From positions 248,001-312,000 of the forward strand of contig CBDBVE010000024.1 of assembly GCA_965212595.1 (NCBI GenBank): a DNA stretch of 64,000 nt, in the 5' to 3' direction. The translations under genes were made by a program, and so were the position numbers. A model generated the notes under the pieces. It was not told the origin of the DNA, did no database searches, and was given only the letters and a program-made list of their open reading frames with translations. Every line of letters begins with the position of its first letter. Position 1 is the first letter of the stretch. Shown here one piece after another: positions 55,969 to 64,000 of the stretch. The DNA is from Poritiphilus sp965212595 (lineage in GTDB: Bacteria > Bacteroidota > Bacteroidia > Flavobacteriales > Flavobacteriaceae).

Positions 55969-56568
55969 ATGTACAAAACTGTAATAAAACGCTTGTTCGA
56001 TATTTTGGTATCGCTTACGCTCTTGCTCTTCTTGAGTCCGGTTTTGATTTTGGTGACCATTTTACTGTATTTTTCTCAGGGAAGTGCTTTTTTTAGGCAA
56101 TCCAGACCCGGAAAAGATGAAAAAGTTTTTAAAATCACCAAGTTTAAATCAATGACCGACGAAAAAGGGCCAGATGGGAAACTCTTACCAGATGAACAGC
56201 GGCTGACCAAAGTTGGTAGCTTTGTTCGCAAGACCTCACTTGACGAAATACCTCAGCTGATTAACGTGCTTCTTGGCGATATGAGTTTAATAGGTCCGAG
56301 ACCTCTACTGGTTTCGTATCTTCCTTTATATAGCAAAGAACAAAAGAAACGGCATCTGGTTCGTCCGGGGATTACAGGTTGGGCCCAGGTAAATGGCCGT
56401 AATACCATTTCATGGCAAAAGAAACTGGAACTGGATGTTTGGTACGTAAACAATCTGAGTTTTAAAACAGATCTAAAGATCATTTTTTTAACCATAAAGA
56501 AAGTAATCGGTGCAGAGGGAATTTCCTCCGAAACTCATGCCACCATGGAACCCTTTAAAGGAAACTAA
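55969..56568 (+). CDS. PglC-like initiating phosphoglycosyl transferase
   Basis: The protein has 199 residues, the small monotopic form. A re-entrant N-terminal helix (FDILVSLTLLLFLSPVLILV), FFRQSRPGKDEKVFKITKFK, the catalytic SLDEIPQLINVLLGDMSLIG (Asp92, Glu93) and GPRPLL and RPGITGWAQVNGRN are all present. It moves a phospho-sugar from its UDP carrier to undecaprenyl phosphate, starting each repeat unit at the inner membrane. Its size and the PglF/E/D-like genes nearby point to a diacetyl-bacillosamine-like donor, but that is not proven. Confidence 0.93.
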   Translation: MYKTVIKRLFDILVSLTLLLFLSPVLILVTILLYFSQGSAFFRQSRPGKDEKVFKITKFKSMTDEKGPDGKLLPDEQRLTKVGSFVRKTSLDEIPQLINVLLGDMSLIGPRPLLVSYLPLYSKEQKKRHLVRPGITGWAQVNGRNTISWQKKLELDVWYVNNLSFKTDLKIIFLTIKKVIGAEGISSETHATMEPFKGN

Positions 56569-56578
56569 AAGTTAACGC

Positions 56579-57607
56579 ATGACTTTAAGCTTTGTTCTTC
56601 CCTGTTACAATATGGAAAAATACCTGTCTAGATGCCTGGACAGTCTTCTGACGCAGGATGTAGATCGCGATATCTACGAGATCCTGGTAGTCAATGACGG
56701 CTCTAAAGACGGCACTTTAGACATCGCTAGATCTTACGAATCTAAGTATGACAATATTCGGGTTATCGACAAGCCAAACGGAGGTGTCGGAAGCGCAAGG
56801 AATAGAGGTTTGAGAGAAGCCAGGGGTAGGTATCTGTATTTTTTTGATCCAGACGATTATATAGCCAAAAACGTTCTTGGTACCCTCTTGAGTTTAGCAG
56901 ACAAATACGAGCCAGAATTATTGGCTTTCGAACATACCGCTCTAGACCAGAAAGATGCTCTGAAACCAGAGGCCAATAAGATTGACATTAACGGGCAATT
57001 CTCAGTACAAACCGGTCTTGAATTCATTGGGAGCCAGAATTATACGGGGGAAGCTTGGTGGTACCTGGTTAAAAAGTCGTTTTTAGAGGAACATGAAACT
57101 ACCTTTATGGAAGACCGTTTAATGGAAGACGTGATCTTCACCTTTGAGAACTTGCTATATACCAAGAAAATGCTTTACGTACCATTAGATGTGTATCGTT
57201 ATATCACGGTTCCTAATTCAATCAGGACAAGCAAAGAACCTTCTCATTTCAGAAAGTTTGTATACGATTGTGAAAAAGCGGTTTATACAGAAGGGGCACT
57301 AATTGAAAAATATGTTGATGCCGAGAAACAATCCGAGACCTACAAACGCCTAAAATCAAAGCAGCAGGCCGTGGTTTTGTTTTTGTTGCTTCGTCTTATT
57401 CGATCTGATATTCCCTTTAGCTATGTTGGACCCATGCTAAAAGGGTTTAATAAAATTGGAGCCTATCCATTAAATTACCTGTTAGGGGAAGACTTTGGCG
57501 GGTTGGTGTACAATGCCTTGACAATAATCGTAAATCATAAAATATTCTTATACCCCTTTATGTATGGTCTAAGGGCTTTCTATCGCGTTCTAGACTTCTT
57601 TAAGTAA
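56579..57607 (+). CDS. Family 2 glycosyltransferase
   Basis: The protein has 342 residues in a GT-A fold. LSFVLPCYNMEKYLSRCLDS, VVNDGSKDGT, NGGVGSARNRGLREARGRYL and the DxD-type FFDPDDY are in order. Later, EDVIFTFENL fits the acceptor-base region (LMEDVIFT). It starts 10 bp after the PglC-like gene and so is probably co-translated. It adds a sugar to the repeat unit. Its donor is unknown. Confidence 0.92.
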   Translation: MTLSFVLPCYNMEKYLSRCLDSLLTQDVDRDIYEILVVNDGSKDGTLDIARSYESKYDNIRVIDKPNGGVGSARNRGLREARGRYLYFFDPDDYIAKNVLGTLLSLADKYEPELLAFEHTALDQKDALKPEANKIDINGQFSVQTGLEFIGSQNYTGEAWWYLVKKSFLEEHETTFMEDRLMEDVIFTFENLLYTKKMLYVPLDVYRYITVPNSIRTSKEPSHFRKFVYDCEKAVYTEGALIEKYVDAEKQSETYKRLKSKQQAVVLFLLLRLIRSDIPFSYVGPMLKGFNKIGAYPLNYLLGEDFGGLVYNALTIIVNHKIFLYPFMYGLRAFYRVLDFFK

Positions 57608-57644
57608 TAAATATACATTAGTATTGTTTCCCGTAAGACCTTAC

Positions 57645-57675
57645 TTGACAATTCAACTTTTAATAACGTACTTTG
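57645..57675 (+). promoter_or_regulatory. Possible promoter before the PglD-like/lux-type module
   Basis: TTG (57645-57647) and TACTTTG (57669-57675) resemble -33 and -7 boxes with 21 nt between them; the -7 box lacks one spacer base of TAnnTTTG. It would drive the six-gene run from 57720. Confidence 0.4.
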
Positions 57676-57719
57676 CCGACGCTATCTTTACATGAAAATC
57701 ACCAAACCAGATACGCACT

Positions 57720-58361
57720 ATGAAAACTGATCAACCAAGACTATTTGTGGTAGGCTGCGGTGGCTATGGAAGGGAGATCATAGGCTATTTAGAGGCAATA
57801 CCATTAGAAGAAAGAGATTTTGATCTCCAGGGGTTTATAGATGATGACCCCAACGCCTTAGAAGGCAGAAATTCAAACTATAGCATACAGGGTTCCATTG
57901 AGGGCTTTGCTTTTAAGGCTGAAGACCTTGTAATCATTGCCATTGCTAATATTGAAACTAAAATCCTAATTTATGAGAAACTAAAAAATAAGGTAGGGTT
58001 TTATTCGTTTATATCCGAGGATGCATTGATAGGTCCTAATGTCGTTATTGGCAAGGGCGTTGTGATCTGTCCCGGAGTAAAATTAGGAGATGGTCTAAAG
58101 ATGGGAGATTTGGTATCTGTAAATGTGAACAGTGTTTTAGGCCATGACGCACATATTGGAGATTTCTGTTCCATTATGCCAAGTGTAGATGTCGGCGGAG
58201 GAGCAGAAATAGGGAATAGGGTTTTTATTGCAACCAAAGCAGTGGTATCCCCTTTGATCGAGATATGTGAAGATTCTTATCTGGGCGTAGGCTCCATAAA
58301 TATTAAGAATACTACAGAGCCTGGCACGTATTTTGGTAATCCGGCTCGTAGAATGCGTTAA
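57720..58361 (+). CDS. PglD-like sugar O/N-acyltransferase
   Basis: The protein has 213 residues. An N-terminal Rossmann-like part (LFVVGCGGYGREIIGYLEAI) precedes a left-handed beta-helix of hexapeptide repeats (about 100-205). The catalytic His is in LGHDAHIGDFC, and GNPARRM ends the fold as in PglD/NeuD-type enzymes. These usually move an acetyl group from acetyl-CoA to the 4-amino group of a UDP-sugar. Here the next genes encode an ACP and a ketoacyl-ACP reductase, so a longer or hydroxylated acyl donor is possible. This is inference. Confidence 0.88.
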   Translation: MKTDQPRLFVVGCGGYGREIIGYLEAIPLEERDFDLQGFIDDDPNALEGRNSNYSIQGSIEGFAFKAEDLVIIAIANIETKILIYEKLKNKVGFYSFISEDALIGPNVVIGKGVVICPGVKLGDGLKMGDLVSVNVNSVLGHDAHIGDFCSIMPSVDVGGGAEIGNRVFIATKAVVSPLIEICEDSYLGVGSINIKNTTEPGTYFGNPARRMR

Positions 58362-58389
58362 GCATTAATAGAAATAATAATAGAATATA

Positions 58390-58635
58390 ATGAATACAGA
58401 AAATACAGAAAAACTAGTGACAGCCTTCAGCACGGCTTTAGAAATAGATGCGGCAGTCGTAAAAGACGAACTAAAATATCAAGGCATCCCGGAATGGGAT
58501 TCAATGTCACATATGTTCCTGATAAGTGAGCTCGAAGAGGCTTTCGATGTAGAAATTGACACTGATGACGTTATTGATATGAGCAGTGTTGCAAAAGCGA
58601 AGGAGATTCTTGGAAAACACGATATAAGCTTCTAG
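58390..58635 (+). CDS. Acyl carrier protein
   Basis: The protein has 81 residues. EWDSMSHMFLISELEEAFDVEI places the phosphopantetheine serine at Ser38 in the DSMSH motif, slightly different from the usual DSLD of fatty-acid ACPs. It is very acidic. The gene is 4 bp before the SDR reductase and 28 bp after the PglD-like gene. It is probably a dedicated carrier for this module rather than the housekeeping ACP. Confidence 0.88.
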   Translation: MNTENTEKLVTAFSTALEIDAAVVKDELKYQGIPEWDSMSHMFLISELEEAFDVEIDTDDVIDMSSVAKAKEILGKHDISF

Positions 58636-58639
58636 TTTA

Positions 58640-59380
58640 ATGTTATTAGAAAATAAAACGGCAATAATCACAGGGGGTTCCAAGGGGATTGGGAAAGCAG
58701 TGGCCACTTTGTTTGCAGAACAGGGGGCCAATCTTTTTTTGATATCAAGAGATGAAAATGCCCTGGCTTCGTTGCAGAAAGAACTTCAGACGCCAAATAA
58801 TCAGATCTCATATTTCGCTACGGATATTACAGATCAGGACAGTATGAAGCAAGTCTTCTCAGAGATACGAAGTACCAAACTGCCCATAGATATCTTGGTA
58901 AATAACGCCGGGGTTATGGAAGATGCTGTTTTGCAAATGGTTACCCCTGCTTTGGTAGAAAAAATATATCAAACCAATGTATTCGGGCTTATTGATGCCT
59001 CTAAGCGTGCTTCTAAGCTCATGCTAAGAAAAAGACAGGGCAGCATTATTAACCTGACATCGATCATTGGTACGCATGGAAACCTGGGCCAAACCATTTA
59101 TGGATCAAGTAAATCTGCGGTCATCGGTTTTACAAAATCGCTTAGCAAAGAGCTTGCAGGCTTCAATATCAGGGTCAATGCAGTAGCTCCAGGTTTTATT
59201 GATACCGATATGACCAAAGGTATGGATGAGAAATTCTATACGAAGAATATGGAAGCTATTGGGATGGGCCGCATTGGAAAACCAGAAGATGTGGCCAGGG
59301 TTATCTTGTTTTTGGCTTCTGACCTCTCTGGCTACGTTACTGGTCAGGTTATCGGGGTAGACGGCGGTATGATAATCTAG
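58640..59380 (+). CDS. FabG-like 3-oxoacyl-ACP reductase (SDR)
   Basis: The protein has 246 residues, the usual length. TGGSKGIG (11-18), NNAGV (88-92), Ser141, Tyr154 and Lys158 (YGSSK) form the NAD(P)-site and catalytic triad of classical SDRs. VAPGFIDTDMT is typical of FabG. The substrate is likely an acyl-ACP on the adjacent carrier. It is 4 bp after the ACP gene and 6 bp before the AMP-forming ligase, so tightly linked. Confidence 0.9.
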   Translation: MLLENKTAIITGGSKGIGKAVATLFAEQGANLFLISRDENALASLQKELQTPNNQISYFATDITDQDSMKQVFSEIRSTKLPIDILVNNAGVMEDAVLQMVTPALVEKIYQTNVFGLIDASKRASKLMLRKRQGSIINLTSIIGTHGNLGQTIYGSSKSAVIGFTKSLSKELAGFNIRVNAVAPGFIDTDMTKGMDEKFYTKNMEAIGMGRIGKPEDVARVILFLASDLSGYVTGQVIGVDGGMII

Positions 59381-59386
59381 TAACCT

Positions 59387-60782
59387 ATGGGTTTGATAGC
59401 GTACTTTTCTAAAAACAAACATCTCTCCTTTCTCAACGCCAAAACAGCGGAAAGGTATTCTCTTGATGATATGCTTCACAATCTTCCGGGGGCAGATCAA
59501 ACCGAGTCTAAAAAACTGGTGTTTCTCTATTTAGATGATTCTTTGTTATCAATTTCCATTTATCTTAGTTTTCTGAATTCGTCCCATACCCTTGCCTTAT
59601 TGAATACGGTTTTAGGTGCAGATTTCAAGGAAAAACTGGAAAATATCTACAAACCTACACTGGTGGTGGACAAAGAGCGGACGGCAATAGAGGGTATGTC
59701 TATTAACAGCGTTCAAACCAAGCTCGGAACATATGCGATTTTTAAGCGTGGTGATTCCGATAATACCAGGCTTCACCAAAATTGTAAGGTACTTTTATCA
59801 ACTTCGGGATCTACAGGTTCTCCAAAGTTTGTAAAACTGTCTGAAGAAAATTTGTTGCAAAATGCACTGAGTATTGCAGATTATTTGCCCATTAATAAAG
59901 ATGATGTCAGCCCTATTAATTTGCCAATCTATTACTCCTACGGTCTTTCCGTACTACATTCTAACGCGATAGCGGGCGGTACAATTGTTTGTGACTTGGG
60001 TGATATTATACAGAGGGCTTTCTGGAGTGATTGTGAGAAATACGGATTTACGTCCATTGCTGGGGTTCCTTTCATCTATGAAATGCTGGATAGGATTGGA
60101 TTTCGAAAAAAATCGCATCCCTCATTAAAATATATGAGTCAGGCTGGGGGCAATCTAAACCTAAAGACCAAAGAGAAATTTGCAGATTACTGCGAGGACA
60201 ATGGCATTGACTTGTATATTATGTATGGCCAAACTGAAGCCACAGCCAGGATTTCTTATGTTCCTCCAAAAATGCTACGAGACAAAATGAGTTCCATCGG
60301 CATTCCAATTAAAAATGGGACACTTCAATTAGATCCCGAAAATGATGAACTGCTTTACGCCGGTCCGAACGTATTTGGCGGCTATGCAAATGAAGCGAAT
60401 GACCTCTTAGAATGGGATCCTGAACAACATTTGAGGACAGGAGATTTGGCCAGAAAAGATGAGGATGGCTACTTTTTCATAACCGGCCGTATGAAACGTT
60501 TTGTAAAACTCTATGGAAACCGGATCAATCTTGATGAATTAGAGCGTTATTTAAAAAATACTTTAGAGAATACTTCGTTAGCTACAAATGGGATAGCAGA
60601 CAAGATTTTGCTAATTTCCTATGCGGATACCGACCTGGATGAGGCTGGGGTTAAGAAAGAGATTTTCGAAAAAATTTAAAATACACCCCAGCAGTATTAA
60701 GTTTCAAGAAATAGACGAAATGCCGCTCACCAGCAACGGTAAGGTAAATTATAAAAAGCTTCTGGAAACTTATGGAGTTTAA
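59387..60782 (+). CDS. AMP-forming acyl ligase, frame interrupted near the end
   Basis: The ATG at 59387 opens a 430-residue adenylate-forming enzyme: LLSTSGSTGSPKFVKLS (phosphate loop), YIMYGQTEATARISY and TGDLARKDEDGYFFITGR. That frame ends EIFEKI at 60679. The next frame continues EIDEMPLTSNGKVNYKKLLE, the expected C-terminal Lys segment, to a TAA at 60780-60782. Removing one A from the run at 60669-60674 joins them. The complete enzyme would be about 465 residues. It probably activates an acid as acyl-AMP and loads it on the ACP or CoA. It overlaps the LuxE start by 11 bp. Confidence 0.82.
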
Positions 60783-61845
60783 TGAATACATAGAACTAGA
60801 ACAGTTTTCGCTAGATAAGCAGGCCAGAAATGATTTGTTTCTGCCGCTCTTAAACAATATACATCAGCATCATCTTAAGCAGTCTGCTGAATATCAATCT
60901 ATTGCGGATAGTTATTTTAAAGAATCTGATGCCGTTCAGGCTATTGACGATGTTCCGTTTTTACCCGTAAGCATTTTTAAAGATCGTCTGCTGCAGAGTG
61001 TTTCGGAAGAAAATGTTTTAAAGGTTTTGACATCTAGTGGCACCACTTCATCTGTACCCAGTAGAATTGTATTGGACAAGGAGACTGCAGCCTTGCAAAC
61101 TTTGACCCTGACTAAAATCATGAATCACGTGCTCGGCAAACAACGACTGCCGATGATCATTGTTGATTCTAAATCTGTATTAAAGAATAAAAAGAGTTTT
61201 TCTGCCCGTGGCGCGGGTATTTTAGGGCTTTCCGTATTTGGAAAAGCACACTTGTACTGTCTTGACGAGAATTTTGAGCTCATCAAAGAAGCCTTAAGGG
61301 AGTTTGCCTCTAAATACAATGGAGAGCGCATACTGATCTTCGGGTTTACTTTTATGGTATGGCAATTTCTGGCTGAGGCCGACTTAGATTTTGAACTGGA
61401 TCTAAGCAATGCCACCTTAATCCATAGCGGAGGATGGAAAAAACTGATTTCCATCGCGGTAGACAATGATGCATTTAAAGCGAGGTTAGGAGAAAAATTC
61501 GGAATTAAAAAAGAAAACATTTATAATTTCTATGGGATGGTAGAACAGGTTGGATCTGTCTTTCTTGAAAATTCTGACGGCTACCTGCATTGCCCCAACT
61601 TTTCGGATGTCATCATAAGGAATCCCAAGGATTTTTCGGTACAACCACATGGAGAAGAGGGCCTTATTCAAGTAGTTAGCCTACTGCCAAAAAGTTATCC
61701 CGGGCATTCCATACTGACCGAGGATATTGGTGTTGTGATGGGCGAAGATGATGCCTCAAACGGCTGGAAAGGAAAGTATTTTAAAATATTAGGAAGAGCT
61801 AAAAAAGCCGAAATAAGAGGCTGTAGCGACACTTTTAAAGTTTAA
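60772..61845 (+). CDS. LuxE-like acyl-protein synthetase
   Basis: The protein has 357 residues. LTSSGTTSSVPSRIVLD is the adenylate-type loop; GGWKKL and YGMVEQVGSVFLE are LuxE-family signatures; and the end, EIRGCSDTFKV, places Cys351 close to the position of the acylated cysteine of LuxE. In bioluminescent bacteria, LuxE activates a fatty acid and hands it to LuxC. Here no luxAB genes are present. It starts inside the end of the AMP ligase and is 2 bp before the LuxC-like gene. Confidence 0.88.
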   Translation: MEFNEYIELEQFSLDKQARNDLFLPLLNNIHQHHLKQSAEYQSIADSYFKESDAVQAIDDVPFLPVSIFKDRLLQSVSEENVLKVLTSSGTTSSVPSRIVLDKETAALQTLTLTKIMNHVLGKQRLPMIIVDSKSVLKNKKSFSARGAGILGLSVFGKAHLYCLDENFELIKEALREFASKYNGERILIFGFTFMVWQFLAEADLDFELDLSNATLIHSGGWKKLISIAVDNDAFKARLGEKFGIKKENIYNFYGMVEQVGSVFLENSDGYLHCPNFSDVIIRNPKDFSVQPHGEEGLIQVVSLLPKSYPGHSILTEDIGVVMGEDDASNGWKGKYFKILGRAKKAEIRGCSDTFKV

Positions 61846-61847
61846 CA

Positions 61848-63071
61848 ATGACACTAAACGGTCTGGTTCCGAATAAAGAATTTAGCCTTATAACCGATGT
61901 TCCGGTATTGGCCGAAAAGAGCTATGCTCTGGTTCCTGGAGATACCCGCATTTTGGCTTTCTTGAATACGCTTTCTAAAAAAATACTTACAGATCCTCAG
62001 CTAAAACAGGATCCTTCATATGTTGCTCTTGGTTTCTGGTTGAGGAAAGCGAGTATTGGGAAAATATTGAAGGAAAACAATCTGGACGAAATAAAAGAAC
62101 GCTATAATCCCGCTCCCGTGGGCGTGGTCTTTCACCTCTGTCCTTCTAATGTGGATACCATGTTCTTTTACAGTTTAACGCTGGCGCTACTGGGAGGAAA
62201 TAAGAATTTAATACGTGTCTCTTCCAGGTTGGAAGAGGCCTCTGTTTTTAGGTTGTTCGAGTTGATTAACCTGCTTATTGAAACCGAGGAGTTCTCACTA
62301 TTTGGAAACTATATCAGCATTATTTCTTATGAAAGAAATGATGAAATCAATGAAAAATTCTCCGAGCTGGCCGATGGCCGGGTAATCTGGGGTGGAGATA
62401 AGACTATAGAACAGTTTAAGAGCTATAAAACAAAACACAGGGTAAAAGATCTTTATTTTACCGATAGAACGTCTTTTTCATTGATCAAGGTTACTGATAC
62501 CTGGGATAATGAAGAAGAGTTCACAGCGCTGTCTAAAAACCTCTATACGGATATCTACACCTTCGATCAAATGGGTTGTTCTTCTCCGCATTGTATCTTC
62601 CTTATAGGCGATGCAAACAAAACAGGGGATTTTGCCGACAAGTTGTACAGCCGTATCTCTGAAATGGCCCAAGAGGCTTATGACAGAGATATCAGCTCTA
62701 TGGCTTCTTTTAAATTGAATAAATCTGTGGATGACATCCTGGAAGGAACTTCCTCGGATATCAGGCATGATACTAATTTCTTTGTAATGTCTGATCTGCT
62801 TGAGCAGGAGGTGCCACATTCCTGCGGAATGGGATATACGTATTACAAAGAGCTTAAAACTACACAAGAGCTTAGCCCCTATGTAACAGAAAAAGTACAA
62901 ACTTTAGGGGTGGCCGGGTTTTCTAAAGAGGAGCTTCAAGAATTGCTTTCGCACTGCCCACCAAATGCAGTGGATAGAATTGTTCCTATAGGTAAAGCTC
63001 TAGAATTTGACTACATCTGGGATGGCTATAATATCTTTCTTGAGCTTCTCAACTTTAAGACCATCAAGTAA
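61848..63071 (+). CDS. LuxC-like acyl-CoA/acyl-protein reductase
   Basis: The protein has 407 residues. VGVVFHLCPSNVDTMFFYS and GGNKNLIRVSSR are the NADPH/acyl-binding region. FDQMGCSSPHCIF has the active-site Cys244. The enzyme reduces an activated acyl group to the aldehyde in the LuxC family. With the ACP, ketoreductase, ligase and LuxE genes directly upstream it forms a five-gene module. In this glycan locus the aldehyde or its product may modify a sugar; this is inference. A strong terminator follows. Confidence 0.9.
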   Translation: MTLNGLVPNKEFSLITDVPVLAEKSYALVPGDTRILAFLNTLSKKILTDPQLKQDPSYVALGFWLRKASIGKILKENNLDEIKERYNPAPVGVVFHLCPSNVDTMFFYSLTLALLGGNKNLIRVSSRLEEASVFRLFELINLLIETEEFSLFGNYISIISYERNDEINEKFSELADGRVIWGGDKTIEQFKSYKTKHRVKDLYFTDRTSFSLIKVTDTWDNEEEFTALSKNLYTDIYTFDQMGCSSPHCIFLIGDANKTGDFADKLYSRISEMAQEAYDRDISSMASFKLNKSVDDILEGTSSDIRHDTNFFVMSDLLEQEVPHSCGMGYTYYKELKTTQELSPYVTEKVQTLGVAGFSKEELQELLSHCPPNAVDRIVPIGKALEFDYIWDGYNIFLELLNFKTIK

Positions 63072-63089
63072 AATAAAATACTACTAACA

Positions 63090-63120
63090 AAAAAAGGCCA
63101 TCATAATGATGGCCTTTTTT
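63090..63120. terminator. Bidirectional terminator between LuxC-like and OmpA genes
   Basis: A-run plus GGCCATCA pairs with TGATGGCC plus T-run (63090-63103 with 63107-63120, 3-nt loop). It terminates both convergent genes. Confidence 0.85.
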
Positions 63121-63135
63121 GTATCAGGTTGGTTT

Positions 63136-64000
63136 TTAAAAGCTGACAATTTCAAATGCTGATCGTCGGTTGACACGGTGTTCATTTTCGGTACATGGTA
63201 TCCCATCTTTACAATCATTGGTTAGTTGTTCTTCTCCTGAGCCTGCACCGTTTAGCCTATCGGCTGCAATGCCCTTGCTAATCAGGTATTCGACGGTCCT
63301 CTTGGCACGTTTCTCGGAGAGCCATAGATTGTAATTGTTTGTTCCTCTAGAATCTGTATGTGAGCCAATAGAAAGGCGAATTGTAGGATTCTGTTCCATG
63401 ATCGCCGCTAACTGATCCAGTACTTCTTTAGAATCATTATTTAGATACGAAGAGTTTAGGTTAAAGTAAATTAGGCCTAAAGCTTCAACTTTATCCCTTA
63501 GATCATGTCTACGCTTGTTTTCAGCATCCTCTTTGGCTTTTTCAGCGGCGGCTATAGCAGCTTCTTTTTCGCGTTCCAAGCGCTCTGCCAGCGCTTTTGC
63601 CTCTTCTTCGGCTTGTTTCTGGGCCGCGGCCAATGAATCTGCTTTACGCTGTTGATTCTCTTGATTTATGGCTTGGATCTGGGCTAATTTTTCCTTCCCC
63701 TCCTGAGTCAACCCTTTTTTGATATCGAAACGGTACACCACCCCAGCGGCGTGTTGTATGTGGTTAGAAGCCATATCTGTATCAAAAGCCCATTTCCCTG
63801 AGGTATTAATATCGAGACCCCAACGATCTGAAAACCAAGTGCGGAAACCAACAGTTCCATTGAAGGTTCCTCTGCCCACATCATTGGCATCGGTATATCC
63901 TAAACCTGCGCCTATGTATGGATCGAACCAGCCGGTTTCACCGAAGATTTTATTTAAATCATAAGAAACACGGGTATCGAAAGCGAAGTAGCTCTTATCG
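63136..64000 (-). CDS. OmpA family outer-membrane protein, N terminus outside the window
   Basis: The minus-strand frame is open to the window edge at 64000, so the true start lies beyond; 287 codons are seen. The visible N-terminal part has beta-barrel-like strands (PYIGAGLGYTDAN, TVGFRTWFSDRWGLDIN). A coiled-coil linker rich in Ala, Glu, Lys follows, then the OmpA C-terminal domain (FNLNSSYLNNDSKEVLD, IGSHTDSRGTNNYNLWLSEKRA), which binds peptidoglycan. The end is CTENEHRVNRRSAFEI. It is convergent with the LuxC-like gene and separate from the glycan locus. Confidence 0.85.
   Translation of the reverse strand, partial: DKSYFAFDTRVSYDLNKIFGETGWFDPYIGAGLGYTDANDVGRGTFNGTVGFRTWFSDRWGLDINTSGKWAFDTDMASNHIQHAAGVVYRFDIKKGLTQEGKEKLAQIQAINQENQQRKADSLAAAQKQAEEEAKALAERLEREKEAAIAAAEKAKEDAENKRRHDLRDKVEALGLIYFNLNSSYLNNDSKEVLDQLAAIMEQNPTIRLSIGSHTDSRGTNNYNLWLSEKRAKRTVEYLISKGIAADRLNGAGSGEEQLTNDCKDGIPCTENEHRVNRRSAFEIVSF

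Noticed and set aside
57692..57730. Leader peptide (MKITKPDTHYEN) overlapping the PglD-like start
   Set aside because: Only 12 codons, with no supporting ribosome site or attenuator structure; probably chance.
60772..63071. Bioluminescence (lux) operon
   Set aside because: LuxE- and LuxC-like genes are present but luxA and luxB are not; the neighbours are glycan, ACP and ligase genes.

Overview
The window looks like part of the chromosome of a marine Flavobacteriaceae-type bacterium (phylum Bacteroidota). The support is: promoter-like TAnnTTTG boxes, many lipoproteins and signal peptides of Bacteroidota style, a C-terminal type IX secretion (T9SS) sorting domain on a giant PKD/malectin/Kelch protein, a transmembrane AraC regulator, DUF4870 and YceI proteins, and moderately AT-rich DNA with short homopolymers. 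No rRNA, tRNA, CRISPR array, transposase or integrase was seen.

Layout. 1-2.7 kb: the 3' end of dnaN, a DUF4870 membrane protein, a secreted lysine-rich coiled-coil protein and mnmE. 2.9-8.2 kb: a tight four-gene operon with a SIR2-like/TIR protein, a membrane-spanning nSTAND1 NTPase with a WD40 propeller, and two small exported proteins. It looks like an envelope-sensing, NAD-linked conflict or signalling system. 8.3-12.1 kb: an AraC regulator, YceI, and a sorbosone-dehydrogenase-like lipoprotein coupled to a cytochrome c lipoprotein. 12.1-12.7 kb: a gene-free stretch with three copies of a hairpin-plus-tail repeat.

12.7-63 kb is mainly a polysaccharide locus. It has a CpsB-type phosphatase, the giant secreted protein, Wzc and Wza export proteins, and a PglF-like dehydratase with a PglE-like aminotransferase. 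It continues with UDP-glucuronate epimerase, a formyltransferase/deacetylase pair, four predicted sulfotransferases of the P-loop (PAPS) type and one arylsulfotransferase-type propeller protein. Two paralogous beta-helix proteins, several glycosyltransferases, Wzy and Wzx candidates and a TupA-like amidoligase follow. cysQ-DUF2061-cysC-cysD-cysN makes and recycles PAPS, and no sulfite-forming cysH is present. The locus ends with a PglC-like initiating transferase, a PglD-like acetyltransferase and an unusual ACP-reductase-ligase-LuxE-LuxC module. The simplest reading is a Wzx/Wzy-type, sulfated, acidic exopolysaccharide or capsule whose initiating sugar may be a bacillosamine-like diamino sugar. 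The last gene is an OmpA-family protein cut by the window edge.

Four genes in the polysaccharide locus (wza, one sulfotransferase, wzy, the AMP-forming ligase) are each split by a single-base frame change at or beside a short homopolymer. In each case the two frames join into one sensible protein. They may be sequencing errors, decay or phase-variable switches; the sequence alone cannot decide. All functional names rest on reading motifs by eye; no database search was run.
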